Source: Jaapia argillacea MUCL 33604 (Eukaryota > Basidiomycota > Agaricomycetes > Jaapiales > Jaapiaceae). From it: 64,000 nucleotides of DNA. The stretch's first letter is position 1. Each line of letters starts with the position of its first letter. Positions 13,358 through 24,424 of the stretch are shown in pieces. The stretch spans positions 1,053,987 through 1,117,986 of the forward strand of contig KL197720.1 of NCBI GenBank assembly GCA_000697665.1. Reading direction: 5' to 3'. The notes under the pieces were generated by a model. That model was given only the letters and a program-made list of their open reading frames with translations, was not told where the DNA came from and did not search any database. The position numbers and the translations under genes were made by a program.

Positions 13358-15223
13358 ATGAACGAGCACGTCGTCAAAGATGTTCAGGACGAATTACTCA
13401 AGGAACGCAGGCGTAAACGCCGTCCGGGACAGGTGCCTTATCCCCTCGATTATTCCAACGACCTGCTTGACTTGTGAGGGTGTCTCGCATCTGTTTCTGC
13501 CAGTTTTCCTCTCATATTTGTCACCACAGTGATGTTTGGAGTCATTTATACGTTCGTAGCTTGTTGAACACAGGTCTCACGATACACCCTTTGGATCCAC
13601 CTCCAACCCGAGTCCTTGACCTCGGATGCGGAGGCGGATTTTGGATCATTAATGCTGCAAAGGAGTGGACGGTTAGTTACGTGCCATGCCATATGTCTTC
13701 CACCCTCACATATGAGCCCGCAGGAGACCACATTTGTTGGCTTGGATATCAAGAAGATCCAACCTGACCTGGATATGTTCGCAAATTATTCTTCCATCGC
13801 CCCACGAGTGCAATGGGTTCATAGAAATCTGTGAGTATCCTCCTCAGTATCGCATTGGCCAGCTGCCAAAGGTTCTTCTCAGTTTAGAAAGGTTACCTTT
13901 TCCTCCGGATGAGTTTGACTTTGTCCGTATATGCGGTATTGGCCTGGGCGTGCCAGAAGATGAAGTACGTCCCGATTCGCTTTTCGAAACCAGTGGCGCA
14001 GCTCAAAATAACCTCAGTGGCAAGATTTACTCGAAGTAAGCGTGACGTTTTGACAGATCACTGCACTCTGCTCACTGTTACGTAGGAGGTTTACCGGATT
14101 CTGAAACCTGGTTCCTACCTGGAGGTGATTGTTGTGGTTCGTTGATACTCATATGAGCTCATGGTCGTCCAGATTGTTGAGGATGACCTGATATTTCCGT
14201 GTGGCCCACCTCCCCGACGGCGCGTCGCACAGAATTCAGTCATATCATCTCTTATGCGGCCTATCCACTCCAACGTATCACTACGGAGCCTGTCCACCGC
14301 ACGATCGAGCACATTGTTCGAGCTTATCACCCCGATCTCGGAACACCCCCCTTCCCTCGCCAAAACCAGCAGCTTGGAATCGCACCAGTCGCTCTCCCCC
14401 AGGTCCCCACCAATGGCCGTCGACACACAACATGTCTCCGACCCTCAGGATCACTCGAAAGTAAAATCGGCTTGGGAGGGGATGCTGAACAGTCGATTTC
14501 TAGCACCTCAGCTTCTCTCTGTGCTCCCTTTTTACCTCTCCTCTTCGGCGTTCGTCGAAATTCAAAGCCATCCCCCTCTCCAAATTTCCCTCCCTCCCAA
14601 CTCCGGATCCCGCGATTATTTTCCTCCCCGCCCCGATACCGAAAGTGATGTCGGTGTATTCGATGATTTCAAGAAGCTCCTCCGCCGTTCATCCTCAGAG
14701 TCGAACAAGAGTCGGAAGTCAATACACGAAAGCGCTCCCTACTTGGAATCAGCTCCGACGTGTACCTCCATGCACCTTCTCCGATCGGTGCGACTGATAT
14801 GCGGGTGCAAGGAGTCAATATGGACCGAGTATGAGAAGCTATATGGAGACGAGCCCACTGTTCATCCATTAAAGGAGCGTCCGAACACCAATACATGTCG
14901 TGATGAATTCGAAACTGCCTGGACAAATTGGGAAAAGTGAGGCACTCAATTTACATGATATCTTGTTTGCTCATCTCCGTTTCAGTGATATGATGGATCG
15001 CATAGGCTTGAGGGAAAAGGTTCAGTCGTCCCTTGGGTGGCCAGAACCTTTGCATGACCTTGAGCGACCAAACTGGCGTCTATGGCGAGACACCCTGGGG
15101 AATACTGATACGCCAGAATCTGCGTCCATCTATGGACAGGGGGAGCTCTGCCGTATTGTACGGGCGTTCGTTGCACGAAAGCCTTCTGCAGCAGAGCCTG
15201 GGAGAAAATCAGGCAAAAGTTAA
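13358..15223 (+). CDS. SAM-dependent methyltransferase
   Basis: Eight exons (13358-13473, 13530-13671, 13724-13830, 13883-13964, 14018-14035, 14086-14124, 14173-14936, 14986-15223) encode 501 residues. The SAM-binding motif is VLDLGCGGGFW (about residues 70-80), followed by an acidic end of strand 2 (FVGLDIKK), FDFVRICGIGLGVPEDEW and EEVYRILKPGSYLEIVEDD, so this is a class I Rossmann methyltransferase. A Ser/Pro-rich insertion (about residues 185-310) lies between this domain and the C-terminal part. The substrate cannot be read from the sequence; LaeA-like regulators and small-molecule methyltransferases share these motifs. Exon 5 is only 18 bp, and skipping it removes the WQDLLE that completes the motif. 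Confidence 0.85.
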
Positions 15224-15537
15224 TGGTGGACTTTTCGAGTAGGCCTTGACTTATTGACCATGGACCTGGTGCACATATGGATTAGGTAGACTCAATCTCA
15301 TATGGATATCTATTGTAACATCTTTTCGCTATCATCTTTGTCGTACGCTACGCTGACTCGCATCCCATCCATCGCGCAACGAATATACCACAGTTCTCAG
15401 TTGCAGTTTCGATCAATGTTGCCAAAATAGGCAATCATCATCACGACGCTGAAGTACTGCCTAAAACTCATCTCGCTGCTCTTGTGCTTGCCACTTCCCT
15501 ACCCACTTGATCCCCCCCATCTAACTTTCTGCAAGTT
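15224..15537. other. Intergenic, upstream of EBP1-like gene
   Basis: About 310 bp with no ORF of note. A C/T-rich stretch lies just before the next ATG, as in many fungal promoters of well-expressed genes. Confidence 0.5.
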
Positions 15538-17101
15538 ATGTCTGAGGCTCCGAAACCCGCTGAGACCCCGAGGTCTACCGCAGAGGCTGACTTCACCAAG
15601 TACAAGGTACATTTTACCTTCCACGAACATCTGACAGACCGAAAAATTAAATCTGGAGGCGATCTTACTCGCTAGACGGCAGCTGATATCGTCAACAATG
15701 TCTTGAAAAAGCTTGTGGCATTATGTGTGGAAGGAGCCAAGGTGATCGATCTGTGCGTTGAAGGGGACAAGCTCCTAGAAGAAGGGACTGGGGCTGTCTA
15801 CAATAAATCTGTCAAGGGCGTCAAAGTTAGCAAAGGTTCGCCATCCTTGTTTATTCCATATTTTCTATCGTTACTCATGTTGAGGGATCAGGCCTTGCGT
15901 TCCCAACATCTGTTTCCGTGAACAATGCTGTTGCCCATTTCTCCCCTCTTGAGTCAGCCATCTCTACTTTCATCTGCCTCGGGTGGCATGGTTTAACTGG
16001 GATTGGTATCGATCAGATCAGATCCTTCTTCTGGCCAAACCCTCGCCAAAACCGATGTCGTTAAATTACACCTTGGTGCACATATCGACGGCTTCGCAGC
16101 GATCAGTGCTGAGACTGTTGTTGTTGGAGCTACGGAGAAGGAGCCCGTAACTGGTCGAAAGGCAGACGTAATAAAAGCTGCTTGGACCGCGGCTGAAGTG
16201 GCCATGCGATTGGTGAAGGTTGGCAACAAAAACTGGCAAATCACGGATGCGGTGAACAAAGTGACTGCAGCATGGAATTGCAAAGCCGTAGAAGGTATGT
16301 TAACGTTTGATCATATTATCAATTGGATCGTGAACCTAATTACATCGTTTGCGATAGGCATGCTCTCCTGCCAACAATCCCAGAACGTCATCGATGGTAA
16401 AAAGCGAATCATTTTGAACCCCAGCGAGCAACAGAAGCGCGATTTCGAGACGATTACGTTCGCCGAGAACGAAGTCTACGGGATCGATATTCTGGTTGCG
16501 TCGACTGAAGACGGGAAGGTGGATCCTTATGACTCTTGTTATCTGTGTGGACTCCTCATGCAGTATTCCCTTCCATTTAGGCTCGTTTAGAGGAGTCTCG
16601 GACGACCATCTACCAGCGCGAATCGACCGTAACATATCAACTCAAGCTCAAGACTTCGCGGGCCGTTTTCTCCGATGTGCAGCGCAAGTCTGGAGCCTTC
16701 CCCTTTAACATCCGTTCTCTGGAGGACGAGAAACGGGCCCGACTCGGTTTGCAGGAGGCCGTGCAGCATGGCCTTGTTAAGCCCTACGAAGTAATGTACG
16801 TGGGCTCATCATGGCTGCTAGAATATATGTTGACCGTTTGGATGGTTCCAGATACACGCCTGCTAACACTTTCGTTGCTGCCTTCCACTTTACGATTGGC
16901 CTGCTTCCCGCCGGTCCTGTTTTGATCACGGCCCCGCCAGTTTGGTACAAACCCGAGCTAGTAAAGAGCGAGAAGGAGTTGGAGGATCCTGAGCTGAAGG
17001 AATTGCTCACGAAGAAGTTACGGGAGGATAAGAAGTCTAAGAAGAAGAAGGCTGCTGGTGAAGGTGAGAACGGAGAGGTCGCAGCGGAGGCAAAGGCGTA
17101 G
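15538..17101 (+). CDS. EBP1/PA2G4-like M24 family protein
   Basis: Homologue of PA2G4/EBP1 and fungal 42-kDa curved-DNA-binding protein, a methionine-aminopeptidase fold without peptidase activity that binds ribosomes and nucleic acid. Seven exons (15538-15606, 15676-15835, 15892-15952, 16017-16294, 16358-16518, 16581-16795, 16852-17101) give 397 residues, matching human PA2G4 (394). Family blocks: YKTAADIVNNVLKKL, LAFPTSVSVNNAVAHFSPL, VVKLHLGAHIDGFAA, TFAENEVYGIDILVAS and FPFNIRSLEDEKRARLG. The tail is Lys-rich (LREDKKSKKKKAA), as in EBP1. The donor at 15953 (GTCAGC) is weak but is the choice that keeps the SPL-E-SDP join in phase. It is convergent with PCC1, with only 89 bp between the stop codons. 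Confidence 0.92.
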
Positions 17102-17190
17102 AAGGAAAAGCTTGGGACAGAAGCATGTCTGGATACTGTACTCCTACATTCCTCTTTGAATCTTGTGCAATAAGGTAGCATGGACTGAAT

Positions 17191-17577
17191 TCAACTATAC
17201 GATGCCTCATCACCGAACTCTTGTAAAGTCCTGACCACCAAGTCCACGTTTTCTAAGTACGCGTTCAGAACCAATCTTGCCAATCGGATGGTGAGGGTGG
17301 TGAACGTTCTGCAGCAGAGGTCAATGGCTGAAATATTCCAGGAACTTCACGGGACCGACGCGACGAGAACATCCTCCTCCACGGTCAACGCTCGTTTGAC
17401 TGCGTGAGGTTGCAGCTCCCCATCAACCTCGATGGCATTTTTTGCGATTGTTGCATGATGCGATGAAAGGAAAGGAATTCGTATCGTCCTTGGGACCCCA
17501 GTTCAGACACGTTGGTACGGACTTCTTGAGTGTAAGGCTTACATGGAGTGCCATTGTAGTTCGTCGCTAGGCTCCAT
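17191..17577 (-). CDS. PCC1: KEOPS/EKC complex subunit Pcc1
   Basis: Small dimerising subunit of the KEOPS complex, which makes t6A37 on ANN-decoding tRNAs and is linked to telomere and transcription functions in yeast. No single exon is long enough to stand out. Three exons on the minus strand (17577-17543, 17488-17351, 17308-17191) join in phase to 96 residues, close to yeast Pcc1 (88). The family pattern is clear: MTIRIPFLSSHHATIAKNAI, EVDGELQPHAVKRALTVEED, TLTIRLARLVLNAYLENVDL, then VRTLQEFGDEA. Intron 2 is only 42 bp (donor GTGAAGT, acceptor CTGCAG). The gene is divergent from the AIM9-like gene and nearly abuts the EBP1-like gene 3' end. Confidence 0.87.
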
Positions 17578-17979
17578 GGTAATTAGATTTTTCGAGGACG
17601 ATGTGGGATTGTAGAAAAGGACGAGAGATCGATATGGCGGAAGGCAAGCGCCGCTGCCGCTTCTTCTCTACCATGACCAACTACGATCCCATCCACCCTC
17701 AGGCTTTACTATGAACTATCCCAAGCACTTCTGATGGAATTTTTGCCCTCAAATATGAGACGAAGAATCTCCAACGGCTCGCCCGACTTCAAGAACAGGA
17801 GGCTCAAGTTCAAGCTCCTCCGTTGTTCGGTATCGCCGATATCTCCACGCCGTCCATCCTCGCCGCTGCTTCCGAGTGACGATGCCACAGAGCCCCACTA
17901 GACCGGGTTTGCACCTCGTGGCGATTATCTTTCGCCTTAGCTTTCGATCCCATCCTTGCTTCCCCATATCTCAGGCCGA
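17578..17979. other. Divergent spacer of PCC1 and AIM9-like gene
   Basis: Serves as promoter for PCC1. It also contains an ATG at 17634 opening a 26-codon frame with FFSTMTNYDPIHPQ, which resembles the N-terminal part of AIM9/APH proteins (mitochondrial tail plus NYDPIH). I could not splice it in phase to the downstream exons, so the true start of that gene may lie here. Confidence 0.4.
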
Positions 17980-19566
17980 ATGTCCTCCAACCCTCTAATC
18001 AATTTCGGTGCACTGAGAGACATCGTTGCGGAGAAGACGGACGTTCAAGTCAAAACTATCGACCTCATCGGCAAAGGTTGGATGGACATTGGCTCTCTTG
18101 GTCTACTGCTATGTCTGATCATCTCTTGACATAGATGAAGTTTGCAAGGTGGGGATCGATGGTTTCTTGTGTCTAGAAATGACCCCGAACGAAGACCGAT
18201 GGGCAGATCTACCATATTCTTCTGGAAAACAATACCATACTTGTAGCCAAGGTGGCAGTTTCTGGAGCCATGTCACCTATCTTCGAATCGGAGGTACGAT
18301 ACCCATGTCTGTGACACCCTTCTGGTCCGAATCCGTCACAGGTGGCCACCATCAACTACATAAAGGCAGGGACTTCCCTCCCCGTTCCGACGATAATAGC
18401 ATTCGATACATCCTCGACAAATGGTGTCGGTCCATACATCATCACTGAGAAGGTAGGGGCATTTTCTGACTCCATATTATCTCTGATTGACTGTCATAGA
18501 TAATCGGTGTTAATCTAGAATCAATGTTCTCCAAATTGACCCCGTTTCAACGACATGCCGTTGTGGCCCAGATAGCTGAATGGATGATCGAGCTATCTCA
18601 TCACCGTTTTGAAGCCATTGGTGGTCTCGTTTGCCAAGATTCGACCTATTATGTTGGTCCTGCGACAGGGGCTGCCTTCTTCGTTGACGGTCGCGCCAAC
18701 CTACCCCTCGATAGGGGACCATTTACGACAGCACGAGCATACTACCAAGCGTGTGCCCAGCGAGAACTAGATTGTTCTCGTGTTTTCTTATCACAAGATA
18801 CTTCCCTGGAGTATCAGCGCCACCTCGAGGACAGTCGAGTCCAAGTAGAAAGGAGCGTCAGTCTGATGTTAGAACTAATAAGTCGATGCCCAGATTTGGA
18901 TGAAGATCCTCCATCACCAGCGCCGTTTGGTATCGACTTGCATTCCGTCAAACTCAAGGATCTGTTCGTAACTGCGGAAAACCCTTCGAGAATCGTGAGG
19001 GTCGATTTCTTCTTCTTCGTTGCTGAGGATTGATGGTATCCTCAGATATGCGTGGACGGCTGGCAAGGCGTCGCTACAGGTCCTCTCTGGCGTTGCGCCA
19101 GGCTACCTCGCTGGCTCCGTCCCTCGATATCAGACGAACACATCCAAGAGCAATCAGCATCATCATTCATCTTCAAACAGAAAGTGCAGGAGATGGAAGG
19201 CTCAGATTCATCGTTTCTCCGCGCTCTTGACAATGAAGATACACGGCATGCATTGGACGATATCTCGGGATATGACGCCTTCAAAGACGGTTTCTTACTA
19301 CTCCCAACCCTAGAGAGCATGTCAGTGTTGACTGTGCTTCGCCGCCACACTCCCTTCTGATAGTCTGATTTAGGCTGGCCACTTTACCAGGCGAAGAGGA
19401 CGTAGATGGGCTCTCCGCGATGCTCGATCCTGCTACCTTAGTTGGCAGGGTGGCCCGGATCAATCTCGTAACTCGCGGTTCAAATGCAATGTTCTTAGCC
19501 ATGCCAGGTGGTCGTGGAACGATGAACAGAAGTGAACCCGGCACGCCGCCGATTATATCTGTATGA
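17980..19566 (+). CDS. AIM9/APH-like kinase-fold protein
   Basis: Member of the aminoglycoside-phosphotransferase/AIM9 family, often mitochondrial in fungi. Seven exons (17980-18076, 18135-18148, 18195-18293, 18342-18452, 18500-18994, 19046-19320, 19374-19566) give 427 residues. Visible blocks are the N-lobe strand ILVAKVAVSGAMSPIFESE, then VATINYIKAGTSLPVPTIIA, GPYIITE and LTPFQRHAVVAQIAEWMIEL. The usual catalytic loop (HxDLxxxN) is degenerate: the matching stretch reads FGIDLHSVKLKDLFV, and the later IDW-type motif reads CVDGWQG. Exon 2 is only 14 bp. The start is the first in-frame ATG; an upstream exon is possible (see the 17578-17979 entry). The family is likely, activity doubtful. Confidence 0.72.
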
Positions 19567-19807
19567 CCTATTATTTCGTCTGGTGGATTAATGTACTACT
19601 GCCTTCCTCGCCTATCGCTAATCTGTGTTAACATCATCGATGGGATTGATTTGTTCCTGGTGTATCTTGCATCGTCGCTATTTTCTTGTGCAACTCATCC
19701 TATTATGGTGGGAAACACAACGACACGGCGAGGGAACCCTGACTCGCTACGCCTTGGAATACGACGATCTACTGTGCTGAGGCCCAAACACCAACATTCT
19801 AGCCCAT

Positions 19808-21782
19808 TCATTGATGTTCTGCATCGACGTCGTGGCAGCAACGACAATGTTTCTGGGAGTCCACAGCCTCGACGTCTCCGTCTTCGTCAATTTTGAGCAG
19901 ATGCGACGAGAAAACGGCATGGGAGGAGACCTCTCCTTCGCCATAAGGGACCAACATTAATGCGAGGATTGGTTTCCCCTCATCATCATGGCCCCGTGCC
20001 ACGAGCTTGTCACAAAATGTCCCCTTACCGGGACGACTCAGAGATTCGTGGAGAGAGAGGGTGATCTTGACCGGTCCTGATGTGTAGTCGAAGTGAACGG
20101 CTATCGATGACCAAGGCACGAGTGGAAAGAGGAGCTCTTTTTGCTCCGCGAGAACTCGTCGGTTTTTGCGTACGTCGTGGGTCATAACGTCAGCAACGAA
20201 CTTGAAGTCTCGCAAACCAAGTACGGAGGGCCGAACATCTACAAAGATTGTACGATCAGGAGAAGGTCGTGTAGGGTGGGCTCAGATAACACCTTGAGAC
20301 TGAAGCTTCTTGCATCTCGTTTTGTGGCCCCCTTCTTTCCAGTCCCGCCTCTGGCATTCCTTACTGCAGTACGCCGTTCGTAGACACGCGCTGCATTTCA
20401 GAAAGTCATCCCGCCCTCCTCGAGCGCCGCACTGAAGCCAAGTGGTCAGTATCTCCAGAAATAGGACGAGGACAATGTTACTCACGGGTTTGTGGTGGCA
20501 CACGTATGAGCCATCGTCACCCATGCGCTGCTTGACCGAGTTACGTTCGTCTGCCAAGGTTCGAAAGTCTCTCCAGGCCACCAACAACGGGTCTCCTGCC
20601 TTGAACAGCTTTTCGAGAGAGGTCGACTCCACTTTCTTGATGGACCGGGAGACTACAGCCAAGACGGATCGGTGGACTAGGTATCTCGGGAGGACCACTT
20701 CGAGAAGAGAAAGTCGATGGTCCTTGGGTTCGAAGATGTCGTCGTGGCCGTACGTCCATTTCTGGCTTCCCATGATCCCGACTAGACAGCCAGCTTCCAG
20801 ACAGTCTCGCAACATACTTTCACTGATACTGAGAAGGTTCCACGCGAGGAATCGACAACAATCTTGAATACACCACCCAACAACATCCACTACGGAAGGA
20901 TTCCGAGAAAGAGGGAGGGAAGAGGCAAGGACGAGGGCTTCCGTAATGAGGGTGACAGCACTCTGGGTTGTGAATGCATCCTGGAACCCCGGAAAAGTCT
21001 GCAACTGAGAAATGATCCTGACGGAGTCGTGCAATCCCACAAGGTTTTGAGGCTGTGGCAGATGCAGACTCATGCGGAGATGCTGAATGGCCAGCGAACA
21101 AATCCTAGACATATCACCATCGGAAAACCTCACCAGCTCCCGAGTAACTACAGGGATATCGGTGGCCCTGTACATGAACAGTACAAACGCTGTCGATGCG
21201 GCAGGGAAGGTCGCTTGTTCACTTTCTCTGGGGCCATAGCAGGGTTTGTCTTCTATCTGACGAACCCAGATCTGAATGAACCCCGAAAGCAGACCAGGGG
21301 TGTCTCGAAGTAAGTCGCGGAGGACCTCGTCGGTGGAGTACTCGTAGACAAGGTTGATCGCAGATTGCAGGGCACGATTGGTTTCCATGCCCAACCCTCG
21401 ATCCCGGAGAGTGTGTTCGTCGATGATGGCCTTGATCCAGGACCACACCAAATGCCAACTGGTGGCATAAAGACTACGGAGGTCGGGCTGGTGTGACACA
21501 TACGATGCAATTGAGCTTAATCCTCCCATCGCGTTTAATATGATGTGGAAGATAAGACGGTCGCTGGCATCCCAAGGAACAATGGGGATTGTGTGTTGAC
21601 TCAGGGTGGAGAAAAATCCCCTCGCCATTGGGAGTGCTCGCTCTGCAGTCAGGTTCGCCAATGATGGCTCGTCAGCGCAGCAGGTGCATGAAGGTGCGTT
21701 TGGCGGGACCTTGAGAAGCGGATGAGTTCAGCAGCCAATTCTAGAGTAACGAAACACTCACTTTGATGCGTGCAGCAGGCAT
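19808..21782 (-). CDS. MYND zinc-finger protein
   Basis: Four exons (21782-21762, 21709-20486, 20431-20293, 20238-19808) encode 604 residues. The first 400 or so residues are helical with no recognised domain (ALPMARGFFSTLSQH, RSLYATSWHLVWSWIKAII). A MYND finger follows, with the spacing C..C..C..C..YCS..CQ..DW..GHK..C: CHHKPCGARGGRDD, then LKCSACLRTAYCSKECQ and RDWKEGGHKTRC. The first Cys pair is completed by splicing out a 54-bp in-frame intron. A C-terminal region of about 145 residues has no known motif. Proteins with this layout are expanded in Agaricomycetes; MYND fingers mediate protein contacts. Function unknown. Confidence 0.82.
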
Positions 21783-22563
21783 GTTGAGTTACCACCAGGA
21801 CGACCTCAAGAAGTCTGAGGGTGTACGTGATGGAAACTGCGGGCAATGTGTTGTTCATACCGTGTCGACAAACGAAGCGCGCCTGACGATTTGGCCCCTT
21901 CCACGAATGAACCACACATTAATCGTCAGTGACGGCGTTGGTGTACTTGTCGCTGTCACACACTGCGTCCACCCAAATCCCCCTTCATTCATATTTTCCA
22001 GGGATGCAGGCTAAATTTATTAGGAGGTTGCTCGTGATCATACATGATCGATTGATCGGGCATCCCAAATCCATTGCAAAGGAAACAACACCGGACGAAC
22101 GAACATGACGACAATGAACTAACTGGCACGGAGGCATACCATCTAAAGTGTACATCTCCCCTCAAACAAAAACAACCCCTCCCAATCCCTCTCTAACACA
22201 TCATCAGCTCAAACCACAGGCGTGCTTCTGTGATAGCAAGGAGACGAGGCAGAACGGAGAAGCCTTTGTAAGAGGGGAAGATCCAGCGCAAACACGCCTT
22301 GGTTTGCTATAGGGGACGGGAACGCGGACAAGGAGGCGGAAGAGCTGATACCAAGTCCGAACTTTTGTGTCCCCATGATTGTTGTTCATCATTGTTCTGA
22401 AGAAACCACACCTGTGAAAATAGTCGACTTTATACCTCTGAGAAATGTTTCCCACGCCACGCGGATCGGTAACCCATATTCCGTCCAGAGGCTTGATTGA
22501 CTTCGCGAGATTTCGGTTTCGATTTCCTCTCTTCTTGCTTCAGTAAACGACGACGGCATCCCC
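21783..22563. other. Divergent spacer of MYND gene and PEX11
   Basis: About 780 bp of non-coding sequence between two divergent starts. It contains AT-rich stretches and a C/A-rich run (CAAAAACAACCCCTCCC) but no gene I can support. Confidence 0.5.
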
Positions 22564-24017
22564 ATGTCTCGATTCTCGAAACCCCTCACCCTGGCCCATC
22601 TGAACGATGCTACTTTGGGAGCCTTTGCCTTAGTTCCATCTTCAGAGACTTTGGATCACCTCCTGCGCTATCTCAGCACATGGAGTGGAAGCGAGTCAGT
22701 CTACGACCTTTGTTTCTGGCGGTGCACCACCTAACTATCGTGTGCTCCTGCGATTGCAGTAAACTGTTCATGGTTTGTAATATCTTCGACCATTTCTGTG
22801 ACCCTGCTAACGCCTCGACCCAAGATCATTCAATATGCCGTGAAATTGATAGTCCCATTTCTCAATATGCGTGCCAGAATGCAACATCGCGCTGGCTTGC
22901 GTCCCACTGACACCAGTAGCGCCGCTGAAGGGTGGAAGAAACTTGCCAGTGTGGTGAGCGATGCTCGAGTCCTGTGGCGTATTTGGGGTGAGCTCAGAGT
23001 GATGTTGCCACTTCACGTCTCTGACCTACGGCAGGCCTACTTCCAATTGTGCAGTGGCTAATCTCGCTGGAGCGCAGTCCCCCACCTACACGGAAGCTTC
23101 TGACCATCGAACGCATGCAAGGATGGTCCATGCTTGCATATTACCCCTTGGAGCATCTCTATTACCTATGCTCTCACTCCATCATACCCTCCACCTTCCC
23201 TTCGTTGGCTTCTCTCTTCTCATCACACGCAAAACCAATCGTTTTGAACACGGATGCCATGGGTATCTGGTCATGTCGATTCTGGGCACTCTACGTTGTC
23301 TTGCAGTTTGCTCATCTGAAAGAAGACAGAGAGTTGCTAAAAATACGGGAGAAGGCTTTGAATAAGGCCAAAGGCAAGGCCAACAATGGTGCTGCCGAAA
23401 AAGAGGACCTTCAGAAGAGATGGGACGCCTTCTGGAACGAATTTGTGGTTAACGTCGGGTATTTACCTTTGACTGTCCATTGGTGCGTACTTTTTCCGAT
23501 TGTCCCTCTGCATATCTCTCTTCTCTCTGCCGAATTGATGGTCACTTGCTTTGGAATGGCCTATGGACGGTTCGGAGAGTCCCCTCTGACGACATTCGTC
23601 GTGTGATGTGCCATTGTGGAGGGCCTGTTTCCTCGACATTCTTCTCGTACCTGCTCTCATCGATGGCCGCTTATTTTTATGTTCTTTTTTTACAGGTCAT
23701 TGGAGAAGGGTCTATTCAGGAATGATGTGAGTGACGCCCTCCTTGCCTTTCCCGGGCTTCCATATCTTTCTTCAAACCAGAAATCTTCACCCACAGCTCA
23801 CGATCTCTTCTAATAGGTCTGGGTAGGCGTATTTGGCCTGCTAGCTGCCGTGGCGTCATTCCGGAGTGGCTGGAAGGCAACCGCACTTCCGACCTCAAGT
23901 AGTAGCTCTTCATCGTCCCTTGATCCCGCCATGGAACTGGAGAAAGATGCTGGGCCGGAACTACCCGATCCTTTGGCGGATCAGACCATTGAGCCAGCGG
24001 GCTTCGGTGAAATGTGA
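22564..24017 (+). CDS. PEX11: Peroxisomal biogenesis factor PEX11
   Basis: Peroxisomal membrane protein that elongates and divides peroxisomes. Six exons (22564-22694, 22760-22772, 22825-22987, 23035-23482, 23696-23726, 23817-24017) give 328 residues. Family marks: TLDHLLRYLSTWSGSDKLFM at the N-terminus (amphipathic helix region), IIQYAVKLIVPFL, then WKKLASVVSDARVLWRIWG. Late membrane segments include ESWVGVFG-like VWVGVFGLLAAVASF near the end. A Lys/Ala-rich insertion (LNKAKGKANNGAAEKED) lies mid-protein. Exon 2 is 13 bp, coding only the DKLFM junction, and intron 4 is 213 bp, long for this window. Fungi often have several PEX11 paralogues; which one this is cannot be said. Confidence 0.88.
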
Positions 24018-24424
24018 GGTACCCACTGGTACGTTCCGTTTCTCCACGATTCATGCACTGTATTGTCCATTTTGACCGATACCCCCGCGCTAAGATCTCA
24101 AGGTTGCTGCCCCTTCGTGATAAGATGGCTTATTGTTTGAGATGGGGGTATACCCGGTCTGTAGTGATGTAGTTAGACGGTGTTCTTGTGTACCAATATT
24201 CTTTTTGCCGGATATGTACATATATACACAGATGGGTCTTTCACACCGCTGGTCTTTCACGCCGCTGGTCCTCCACACACCGCGCAATCACGTCGGACTA
24301 CCTTGAGCTCACGTCACCGTGTGTGGGGGTAACAATGCTACTAGTTTCATGATACTGGCTGATACAAACATATTTTACAGCGGTGATCCTACACAGAGAA
24401 GCGCACAGGAAATGTGCCTAACTA
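24018..24424. other. Convergent 3' spacer of PEX11 and P-type ATPase
   Basis: No gene seen. Contains a short repeated phrase at 24237-24270 (GGTCTTTCACACCGCTGG followed by GGTCTTTCACGCCGCTGG), a tandem duplication of 18 bp with one mismatch. Confidence 0.5.
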
